Positions 1-6,518 of a DNA stretch of 10,524 nucleotides are shown one piece after another. This DNA comes from an uncultured Flavobacteriales bacterium. Its GTDB lineage: Bacteria; Bacteroidota; Bacteroidia; Flavobacteriales_D; Sanyastnellaceae. The translations under genes were made by a program, and so were the position numbers. The stretch is from assembly GCA_937897625.1 (NCBI GenBank), contig CALCNZ010000373.1, forward strand, positions 1-10,524, written 5' to 3'. How positions within the stretch are numbered: position 1 is the stretch's first letter; the number at the start of each line of letters is the position of its first letter. Below the pieces are notes generated by a model. That model was not told the DNA's origin, ran no database searches, and saw only the letters and a list, made by a program, of their open reading frames with translations.

Positions 1-31
1 AGTACGTTCGAGAGAGAATCTACAAAACTTA

Positions 32-62
32 AAATGGTGGTCAACAGAATTGACCACCATTT
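32..62 (-). terminator. Intrinsic terminator-like hairpin after the last minus-strand gene
   Basis: A perfect inverted repeat pairs bases 32-44 with 50-62, giving a 13-bp stem (core ATGGTGGTCA / TGACCACCAT) and a 5-nt loop. Read on the minus strand it begins 48 nt after the stop codon of the P-loop NTPase gene. It is followed by a broken T-rich tail (TTTT, AAG, TTTT). The tail is not a clean U-tract and the stem has a mixed base composition, so this is inferred to be a rho-independent terminator for the leftward operon. On the plus strand it is followed by an AT-rich run, so it could act in both directions for a convergent gene beyond the left edge. Confidence 0.7.
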
Positions 63-109
63 AATATTGATTTCTTTAAGAAATGTAGAAGCGTTTTTTG
101 TCTCTCTTA

Positions 110-1120
110 TCATTTGTTAAAATACTTCAGGCAATCACCTGCTTCCATCTGCTGAATAGTAAGAACTGGCATTTTGCTTTCGTCTGCCACCTCGTGAATT
201 AACAGATCGCTCATGGTGAATTTACCACTGATAAAAGTAGGGCGAATATTCCATTCATTCAACATTTGAATACCATGAAGAGCACTTAAGCTGTCTCCGC
301 ACGAGAAGGAAATGTAGTCGATGGTGTTCATGAAGTTTTCATCGCGAATGAGGAAGTTCGTTTCTCTTTGAAGAATTCCATCGGCAATTTCCATAACTAA
401 GAAATCGAAACTGTCATCGATTAAATTCAAGCAATGTTGGTAGATGGAAAGAATTTCTTCCTTTGAACACATGAAAGTAGAAGGGTAGCCTGCATCTGAA
501 AAGTCTAATGCCAATTCGGCACCGCAATCATAAACGAAATCTTTGTCTTTCGTGTAGGCCGTTCCTGTTAGTTTTATGAAAGCAACTTTCTTTCCTGATA
601 AGGCCAATCCGCGTGCAATGAAAGCTGCAGAGGTTGTCTTACCGCTGTCCATGGTAGAACCCAACGACAATACCGTTTGGAATTTTCTTTTCTCGTGAAT
701 GAAAGTTGGAGCCGTCAGACCTAGGAATTTCGTGTTAATCACTTCGTTCTTCTCGTCGAAAAGGAAGCTAATAAGTTTCACCTTTGTGGGTTCAACATCG
801 CTAAGCGCAGCATTCTTAGATTTCACAACACCTATTGCACCACCTGCTCCAAGAATATCATATTCCGGAAGGTGCTCTGTTGGAACATATCCTTCGAATT
901 GAGAGGTCGCATATCTGTTAGCGAAAGCTGCAATGATACGATCTCCAGGAAAAATAGCGATGTTTCTTTTTGAATCAGATTGAACGGTAATGTGCTTGCC
1001 CGTTTCAATAATTTCAAATAGTCCTAAATGACCGTCTTGAGGTAAAATGGCTTTGGTTTTCTCTGCGTCAAGTGAATATCCGTTGACTTGCTGAGATACA
1101 ATTGATTTTTTAATGCGCAT
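110..1120 (-). CDS. P-loop NTPase resembling DUF1611 / dethiobiotin synthetase-fold proteins, function unknown
   Basis: This is a 336-residue cytoplasmic protein with no signal peptide or membrane segment. The N-terminal ~145 residues form an uncharacterised domain with a glycine-rich GAGGAIGVV segment (91-99). The C-terminal part is a P-loop domain. Its Walker A is GSTMDSGKTT (154-163), with the G-x5-GKT spacing seen in dethiobiotin synthetase (GTDTEVGKT) rather than the usual G-x4-GK. LTGT follows at 184-187, DFSDAG at 206-211, and a Walker B-like VMEIADG at 242-248. This architecture recalls proteins labelled DUF1611, one branch of which (DgcN) N-acetylates D-glutamate, and also MobB/BioD-type NTPases. 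Assignment to any of these is inference from memory of motifs. The ATG lies 4 nt after the stop of the upstream propeller gene (3-nt gap), so the two are probably co-transcribed. It is the last gene before the hairpin at 32-62. The reaction it catalyses cannot be stated from sequence. Confidence 0.75.
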   Translation of the reverse strand: MRIKKSIVSQQVNGYSLDAEKTKAILPQDGHLGLFEIIETGKHITVQSDSKRNIAIFPGDRIIAAFANRYATSQFEGYVPTEHLPEYDILGAGGAIGVVKSKNAALSDVEPTKVKLISFLFDEKNEVINTKFLGLTAPTFIHEKRKFQTVLSLGSTMDSGKTTSAAFIARGLALSGKKVAFIKLTGTAYTKDKDFVYDCGAELALDFSDAGYPSTFMCSKEEILSIYQHCLNLIDDSFDFLVMEIADGILQRETNFLIRDENFMNTIDYISFSCGDSLSALHGIQMLNEWNIRPTFISGKFTMSDLLIHEVADESKMPVLTIQQMEAGDCLKYFNK

Positions 1121-1123
1121 GGA

Positions 1124-4027
1124 CTATTGTTTGATTAATTGTTTTGTAAATAAAGATTGTTTTCCTTGACCTTGAATAATGTAGGCGCCAGCAGGCAAAT
1201 GCGAAAGATCAATAACCCCAGATTTTTTATTTGGGAACTGACTTGAGACAAGTTCTCCTTGTAAATTATAGACTCTTATCTTGTTGATTTCTTCTGTTGA
1301 ATTGAATTGCACGACAGTTGAGAATGGGTTTGGATAAACAAGTGTATTCTCCTCTTTTAAATCAGGCACACCTTGAGTGTCTGTGAAATTGTATTTCACA
1401 ACCATTGCATTTCTTTGTTGTGCGTAGTTCCAAGTGCTACCCCCTATGAAAAGTTGATTTGGAAGAAATGTAAATACATTTCCCACGTCTATTGAGTCTG
1501 AAGTAGAAAAGCTTTCAAGCAAAACACATTCAGCAGAATTCACTTTAAGAATATTCATGCTGAAATCAATATCACTTGGAAACGCAGTGTTGGTGTGCGC
1601 TAATACAAGTGGAGTGCCGTAGTTATCGATGAGAATATCATCTGCAACCGTAGGAAGGCTCGAAGTGTATGGGTATGTATTTACGAGTACTCCGGCGTTG
1701 TCGTATTTCTGAACTTGAACCGCTACGTTTTCGTTGATGCTGGCATCTGAATCGATGTTCTGCGCCACGTAAATATTCGTGTTATCTGTTATTAAGGCAA
1801 TGTTCTCATCGAGGTCGATGCCCGCATTTCCATTGGTGTGCTGCCATTGCAACACTCCAGCAGAATTAATAAGAAGCGTGAAGCAATTGTGGTCTGTCGA
1901 ATTCAAGCTTACTTCGGAAGAACCGCAGATGATTAGATTTTCATTCGCATCTAAAGCGAAGTCACTTACTTTATCGTTTCCACCAGAAACATCAACGTTC
2001 ATGGCCCATACTTGCGTGCCTGTGTTGTTGTATTTAATAGCAAGAACGTTATCGTTTCCATTCACTTGAAGCTTGCCTACAACGTATACATTGCCTGCTG
2101 CACTTACGTGAACAAATTGTCCCTTGTCCAATCCGTTCGTCGTGCCTGTGTATGTTTTCGACCAAAGCAATGCGCCTGCAGTTGAGTATTTAGCTGTGAA
2201 AGCTTCGTCGTTAACTTGCCACGTAGCGTCAACATCTGTTTTTCCTGTGATGTAAACATTACCCGTTCCATCAACATACATGTTATTTGATTTGTCCGAC
2301 TCATGTTGTGGTCCGTCGTAAACAACATTCCACAATTGAGCACCTGTTGGATCGAATTTGATGATGGAGATATCAGAAGATGTTCCGCTGTTTTTCAAGA
2401 ATCCGCTGACATAGATATTTCCGGCGTTGTCTAACTTAATTGAATTCGCCTCATCGTCGCTTCCGAATAAAGTTCCAGAAAGAGAAGTTCTCCAGCCCAA
2501 TGTTCCATTTGCCAAAACCTTGGCAACGAAGAAATCGCGACTAGTTAGGTTTCCTACCGAATAACCACACACGTATGAGTTTCCAGCGGCATCTACTGCG
2601 ATGTCGCGCACGTTGTCCGTATTGTCGCCGCCCCCGTTGTAGAGTGTAGTAAAGCTTAGCGTGCTTGAAGTCACTGAATATTCCATGTATAATGCAGATT
2701 GCGCATTTACAATGTCATTCAAAGTATAGCATCCTGCAACCGCGAGCGTGTTTGCGTTTTTGTATTGAATGGCATAACCAATATCATCGCCGGTTACCCC
2801 AGCTCCGTTGTTCGAGATGTATGTGGAAAGTGTTGTTCCTGAAGGGCCGTATGCTGCAACGAAAATTTCATTGTTGATATTTACTGTAGCGTCAGTATCG
2901 GTGTATCCTGTTACGGCCACATTGCCCGATGCATCTGAAGCAATGGCTGTTGGCAGATCATCGGCTAGCGCTACATTAGAAAAAGAAGCTGACCAAAGTA
3001 GATTCCCTGCCGAATTGAATTTTACGGTGACAGCATTGTTGTCAATCGCGGCCGTGATGTTTCCGTCGCTTTTCCCAGTTACTGCGAAGTCTCCATTTGG
3101 AAAAGTAGTCAACGCTACAGGTCTATCGTCTCCAGCGAAGTCATAAATGCTTTGAGCCAACACCGCACCTGCTGTGCTATATACGATTGAATAGTAATCG
3201 TCGTCTGTTCCGTTGTCAGATCTTCCTGTAATATAAATGTTGTTGTTGCTGCCCACTTCAATGTCAACAGCTCTGTCTGTTCCTCCGTTGTCAACAACGT
3301 CGCTCCAAACCAATGTTCCAGCATTGTTGTACTTCATGGTTAGGTAGTCGTCGTCGGCTCCGTTCGAAGATCTTCCTGTTACATAAATATCGTTGTTGCT
3401 GTCTATATCAACGCCCAAACACCTGTCTTCAGCGTTGCCAGATCCGTTCTTCTTTTTTTCCCAAAGGAAAGCCCCTGCAGCCGAAAGTTTCACGATCATA
3501 TAGTCATGGTTGGTAACCATGGTCGGGTCGTTATCGCTATCGCCAACTACGAAAATATTTCCATTTCCATCAATGGCCATGTCGTTGGCTTCGTCGTATA
3601 AATTCGTTGCACTTGAGTTGTGCAAGTTCGTCCAAAGGGTATCACCAGACGGATTCAAGGCCATGGTCCAGAAATCGTTTCCGACTGCCTTGTTGTTGCC
3701 GTATCCAGTTACAATAATGTTTCCGTTTGGATGAATAAGTACCTTCTTCGCTTCATCGGGACCGTTACCTGGAGCAGAAAATTCACGAGACCACACAACG
3801 GTTCCCGTGTTGTTAACTTTCATGATTAAATAATCGCGATCTGTTCCAATATTCACGGAATATCCCGCCAAATAGGCGTTTCCTTGATTGTCTAAGGCAA
3901 TACTATTGATTTGATCGTTAAAGTCCCCGGCACCGTTCAGTTCGTAATGCCATTGCTGTGTCAGCTGGGCATGGGCAGAGATTGCAATGGCGAATGCCAT
4001 TATTGGGAGGAGTAATATTTTTCTCAT
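1124..4027 (-). CDS. T9SS-exported SBBP-like beta-propeller repeat protein
   Basis: This is a 967-residue exported protein. Residues 1-20 are a Sec signal peptide (basic MRK, hydrophobic core, cleavage likely after SAHA). Residues ~25-890 consist of about 16 tandem repeats of 50-58 residues. A typical repeat reads: acidic D/E pair, hydrophobic strand, D-x-x-GN-[IV]-Y-[VI]-[TA]-G, an acidic loop ending in DY/DF, a [LM]xK[YFV] strand, then a small-residue turn and LW. This is the SBBP/beta-propeller pattern and would fit two or more propellers. Residues ~893-967 form a type A T9SS sorting domain (VYPNPF, then RVYNLQGELV, then LPAGAYIIQ, ending in KQLIKQ), so it should cross the outer membrane and be attached to the surface or released. 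No catalytic residues are evident; a binding or adhesion role is inference. The start ATG at 4025-4027 directly precedes the signal peptide. A 90-nt gap separates it from rnhA upstream; the P-loop NTPase gene follows after 3 nt. Confidence 0.93.
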   Translation of the reverse strand: MRKILLLPIMAFAIAISAHAQLTQQWHYELNGAGDFNDQINSIALDNQGNAYLAGYSVNIGTDRDYLIMKVNNTGTVVWSREFSAPGNGPDEAKKVLIHPNGNIIVTGYGNNKAVGNDFWTMALNPSGDTLWTNLHNSSATNLYDEANDMAIDGNGNIFVVGDSDNDPTMVTNHDYMIVKLSAAGAFLWEKKKNGSGNAEDRCLGVDIDSNNDIYVTGRSSNGADDDYLTMKYNNAGTLVWSDVVDNGGTDRAVDIEVGSNNNIYITGRSDNGTDDDYYSIVYSTAGAVLAQSIYDFAGDDRPVALTTFPNGDFAVTGKSDGNITAAIDNNAVTVKFNSAGNLLWSASFSNVALADDLPTAIASDASGNVAVTGYTDTDATVNINNEIFVAAYGPSGTTLSTYISNNGAGVTGDDIGYAIQYKNANTLAVAGCYTLNDIVNAQSALYMEYSVTSSTLSFTTLYNGGGDNTDNVRDIAVDAAGNSYVCGYSVGNLTSRDFFVAKVLANGTLGWRTSLSGTLFGSDDEANSIKLDNAGNIYVSGFLKNSGTSSDISIIKFDPTGAQLWNVVYDGPQHESDKSNNMYVDGTGNVYITGKTDVDATWQVNDEAFTAKYSTAGALLWSKTYTGTTNGLDKGQFVHVSAAGNVYVVGKLQVNGNDNVLAIKYNNTGTQVWAMNVDVSGGNDKVSDFALDANENLIICGSSEVSLNSTDHNCFTLLINSAGVLQWQHTNGNAGIDLDENIALITDNTNIYVAQNIDSDASINENVAVQVQKYDNAGVLVNTYPYTSSLPTVADDILIDNYGTPLVLAHTNTAFPSDIDFSMNILKVNSAECVLLESFSTSDSIDVGNVFTFLPNQLFIGGSTWNYAQQRNAMVVKYNFTDTQGVPDLKEENTLVYPNPFSTVVQFNSTEEINKIRVYNLQGELVSSQFPNKKSGVIDLSHLPAGAYIIQGQGKQSLFTKQLIKQ
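3196..3400 (-). repeat. Recently duplicated propeller blade (150-bp tandem period)
   Basis: Bases 3196-3250 and 3346-3400 align without gaps at an offset of exactly 150 nt and match at about 45 of 55 positions, including AGATCTTCCTGT in both. The encoded segments share IYxTGRSxNGxDDDY. The other repeats of this protein are similar only at protein level. The pair therefore looks like a more recent internal duplication of one 50-codon unit than the rest of the array. Confidence 0.65.
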
Positions 4028-4117
4028 TAGACGTTAAACTTCTTGAAATTCAAAAAGGTTGCACAGAACTAAATAGATTAAATGAAAAATATCGATGATT
4101 GTTGAAATCCTATTCTG
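4028..4117 (-). promoter_or_regulatory. Intergenic gap with a weak candidate promoter for the propeller gene
   Basis: This 90-nt AT-rich spacer is the only sizeable gap between genes of the cluster. Read on the minus strand, 4064-4071 is TAGTTCTG, one mismatch from the bacteroidete -7 element TAnnTTTG. It lies about 37 nt upstream of the ATG at 4027. No convincing TTG at -33 is seen. There is no hairpin that would terminate transcription from rnhA, so read-through remains possible. The assignment is tentative. Confidence 0.25.
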
Positions 4118-4585
4118 TCAAGAATCTGAACTGGCATTCTGCTCGTACCACGTATCTGCTGGTAAATTTCTACCAGCACTTGCGGCGACGGCTAATTCAT
4201 CGCAGCGCTCGTTGTATTTGTTGCCCGCATGGCCCTTCACCCAAACGAATTTCACATTGTGCTTGGAAGCCACAGCCATGTAGCGTTTCCATAAATCTGG
4301 ATTCTTCACATTCTTCCATCCGCGTTTCACCCAACCGGCAATCCATTTTTTTTCTACCGAGTCAACCACATATTTCGAATCGCTGTAAATGGTAACCGGA
4401 CTGTTATCGAATTTCAATAATTCGAGCGCGGCGCATACGGCCATAAGCTCCATGCGGTTGTTGGTGGTCAAACGAAATCCTTCGGAAATTTCTTTTTGAA
4501 ATTTCCCCGCCATTAAAACGGCTCCGTATCCGCCTGGTCCTGGATTGCCTTTCGCAGCCCCGTCTGTGTAAATGGTAATCTCCAT
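4118..4585 (-). CDS. rnhA: Ribonuclease HI
   Basis: This 155-residue protein matches the usual length of bacterial RNase HI (E. coli, 155). The enzyme cleaves the RNA strand of RNA-DNA hybrids in the cytoplasm, removing R-loops and primers. The full active site is visible: D8 in YTDGAAKGNPGPGGYG, E46 in TTNNRMEL, D69 in YSDSKYV, H119 in VKGHAGNKYNE and D129 in the CDELA segment. These correspond to E. coli D10, E48, D70, H124 and D134. The basic handle region is present (KKW...WVKRGWK, 79-91). The ATG overlaps the kinase stop codon by one base (TGATG), so translation is coupled to the upstream gene. No truncation or odd residue is seen. Its neighbours do not suggest a special role; it appears to be a housekeeping gene carried in the operon. 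Confidence 0.97.
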   Translation of the reverse strand: MEITIYTDGAAKGNPGPGGYGAVLMAGKFQKEISEGFRLTTNNRMELMAVCAALELLKFDNSPVTIYSDSKYVVDSVEKKWIAGWVKRGWKNVKNPDLWKRYMAVASKHNVKFVWVKGHAGNKYNERCDELAVAASAGRNLPADTWYEQNASSDS

Positions 4586-5193
4586 CAGTAACCCAAGAGT
4601 TTTACCAAACGATCAATCTCGCTCTCAATGGGTTTGGTGCTGTCAATCACCAAATCACATCGGTCGATGAAGGGTTCTAAATATTCTATTTCAGCCGGAC
4701 GAACATGATTGTCCCATTGGTAGCGAACCTCATGTTCAGGATATCCACGTTGACCAAGGTCACGGTTGATGCGTCTCTCCAAGCGTAAGTCAACAGGTGC
4801 GTCTAAATAAATTTTATGATGAAGTTTTTCGAAAATTTCATTGTAATGAAATACAAACAATCCTTCCATGACAACAATGGGTGCGGGTTGAATGGTCATC
4901 TTCTGCGGCTCCCAAGCCGGATTGTTGAAGTTGTATTCTAAAAACTCAATGGCATGTCCATTCAACAATTGATTCATATCGTGAATGAATCGCTCTTTTT
5001 CTATTCCTGTTGGAAGGTCATAATTCACCCAGCCGTTTTCGTCTCTGTGCTGCTCTGCTTGTGGCTTGTAGTAATTGTCTTGAGAAACCAAGGCCAAGTG
5101 GTCACTCGGGATTCGTTCCTTCAGACTGCTTAAAAAGGTTGTTTTTCCTGAACCGCTTCCGCCCGATATTCCTATGATTTTAACGTCACTCAT
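4585..5193 (-). CDS. Uridine kinase-like P-loop kinase (Udk/phosphoribulokinase family), divergent substrate loop
   Basis: This is a 202-residue cytoplasmic kinase. Walker A is GGSGSGKTT (11-19). SQDNYYK (37-43) supplies the candidate catalytic Asp39 equivalent to Asp62 of human UCK2. MEGLFVF (109-115) is the Walker B-like strand, and RRINRD (140-145) fits the arginine-rich lid. Length and order match uridine kinase, which phosphorylates uridine/cytidine to the monophosphate in pyrimidine salvage. Two substrate-site motifs differ from canonical Udk: the usual DHPxAFD is YDLPTGIEKE (58-67), and the usual YDFxxHxR, whose His contacts the base, is YNFNNPAWEP (87-96). Most pipelines would call it uridine kinase, but the true acceptor may differ, so no symbol is given. 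Its ATG overlaps the upstream VWA stop by four bases (ATGA) and its stop overlaps the rnhA start by one, indicating tight translational coupling. Confidence 0.85.
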   Translation of the reverse strand: MSDVKIIGISGGSGSGKTTFLSSLKERIPSDHLALVSQDNYYKPQAEQHRDENGWVNYDLPTGIEKERFIHDMNQLLNGHAIEFLEYNFNNPAWEPQKMTIQPAPIVVMEGLFVFHYNEIFEKLHHKIYLDAPVDLRLERRINRDLGQRGYPEHEVRYQWDNHVRPAEIEYLEPFIDRCDLVIDSTKPIESEIDRLVKLLGY

Positions 5194-6518
5194 TTTTTTG
5201 ATTGCTGCTTGATTAATTCGAAAATTTTCGATTGTGCATCTTCTGCATTTTCAATGCAGAGGAAAGATCCCTCTCCAAATTGAGAAATTTTTTCCAAATT
5301 TTCTTTGGCGAATTTACTTCCTTTCACCACAATAACAGTGGTGTGAATGTTTCGTCTATTCGCAAGTCGAACGACTTGTTCAATTCTTTTTTCGTCCTCG
5401 GGTTTGAAGGCGCCATCTGTTATGACATACAACTGATTGTTCCCCGCTTCAATTTTCGATTTACGCAACATGCGGAATGCTGCGCTGAATCCGGCCGTTC
5501 CGCTGGTTTGTCCGTTCGGCTTTTTTCCTTCCAACAACATTCCTAAATCGCTCACCTCATTTCCGTTTGTTGTGTTCAACAACACTTTTGCTTTTTCAGA
5601 ATAGGTAATGACCGAAAGTTGATCCGAGCCGCGCATAACTCCGGAAAGAGAAGAGAGCGCTTGTTGCGTCAATGGCCATTTCTCACCTTGCGTCATTGAA
5701 CCCGAGATGTCAATTAAGAATGAAATGTTGTTCGGAACGAAATCTTTTTCGTTGAATGTCCTATTCGGAATGGGTTCCGTCACAACTACCGTTGGCAGTG
5801 AGTCAACCGGAATAATTTCAACTGGCGGAAGTACAACTTCTTTCTTCTCCAATTCGAAAACGAATCGGTGATTGTGAAGATTCACTTGCGTGGTGATTGA
5901 TTTTCCGGCGTAACCTTCTTTTCCAGCGTAAAGGGTGTAATAACCGATAGGAATAGCGGCATTCACTTCACCATCTTTGTTTGTCTTTTTTGAAAGTTGA
6001 AGAATGCGTTCTTCAATCACTTCAACATCGGCCTCTTTTATAGGTTTGCGCGTTGCTTTATCAAGGACTAAAACATCGAGCGAAAATTCACCGCAGCACT
6101 GAGTTGGTTTTTCGTTGAAGTGCGGACAAGGAAGATCTTCGGTGAGGTTTACGTAGGTAACTTCAGCGCTAAGGGTAAGTGGCGTGGAAACACTTTGCGA
6201 AGCGAAATAGATTGGAACTACTTCTTTGAACTTTCCTGTTTTTCTCGGATTGAATTTGATGCGAATCACCAAGCTATCTCCGGGTTGAACATCTTTCGAA
6301 GAATACAACACTTGAAAATTCGGAGAGAAGTCAGCACGCAACAAGTGGTCTGTTTTTGTCCCCTCATTCCAAACAACAATATCTGTCACGCGCTCGGTGT
6401 ATTTCGTGAAGACACCGTAGTTCACGCTTTGCTCGCTCCATCGCAATTGTGCGCTTGCGCTGAAACACAAGAGCGTACAAAAAAGAAAAAGAATTTTATT
6501 TGTGTTGAAGTAATGCAT
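5190..6518 (-). CDS. Exported von Willebrand factor A protein with Ig-like and carboxypeptidase-regulatory-like domains
   Basis: With the ATG at 6516-6518 the protein has 442 residues. It begins with a signal peptide (hydrophobic KILFLFCTLLCFSASA, cleavage near residue 23). Upstream in-frame codons would bury this behind a charged extension, so this start was chosen. Residues ~25-123 resemble a DUF1573/ASH-type Ig-like domain. Residues ~144-225 resemble a carboxypeptidase-regulatory-like beta-sandwich (KATRKPIKEADVEV, KDGEV, GYYTLYAGKEGY). Residues ~262-442 form a VWA domain with an intact MIDAS: D270-I-S272-G-S274, T338 in GQTSGTAG, and D368 in ITDGAF. The T338 motif resembles the YfbK-type VWA group. 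There is no T9SS sorting domain, no lipobox and no second membrane segment, so a soluble periplasmic protein is expected. VWA-MIDAS domains bind metal-dependent protein partners; the partner here is unknown. Its start lies inside the GH3 gene (23-nt overlap) and its stop overlaps the kinase start. Confidence 0.9.
   Translation of the reverse strand: MHYFNTNKILFLFCTLLCFSASAQLRWSEQSVNYGVFTKYTERVTDIVVWNEGTKTDHLLRADFSPNFQVLYSSKDVQPGDSLVIRIKFNPRKTGKFKEVVPIYFASQSVSTPLTLSAEVTYVNLTEDLPCPHFNEKPTQCCGEFSLDVLVLDKATRKPIKEADVEVIEERILQLSKKTNKDGEVNAAIPIGYYTLYAGKEGYAGKSITTQVNLHNHRFVFELEKKEVVLPPVEIIPVDSLPTVVVTEPIPNRTFNEKDFVPNNISFLIDISGSMTQGEKWPLTQQALSSLSGVMRGSDQLSVITYSEKAKVLLNTTNGNEVSDLGMLLEGKKPNGQTSGTAGFSAAFRMLRKSKIEAGNNQLYVITDGAFKPEDEKRIEQVVRLANRRNIHTTVIVVKGSKFAKENLEKISQFGEGSFLCIENAEDAQSKIFELIKQQSKK

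Noticed and set aside
2808..3146. 112-codon plus-strand open frame
   Set aside because: It is antisense to the propeller repeats; the biased repeat codons keep the opposite frame open by chance.
1124..4027. CRISPR array or noncoding repeat array suggested by periodic sequence
   Set aside because: The periodicity follows a continuous reading frame, the units differ strongly at DNA level and there are no constant repeats with unique spacers.
4043..4053. Short palindrome TTGAA-A-TTCAA upstream of the propeller gene
   Set aside because: Five-base AT-rich arms are expected by chance in this composition, and there is no second copy to suggest an operator.
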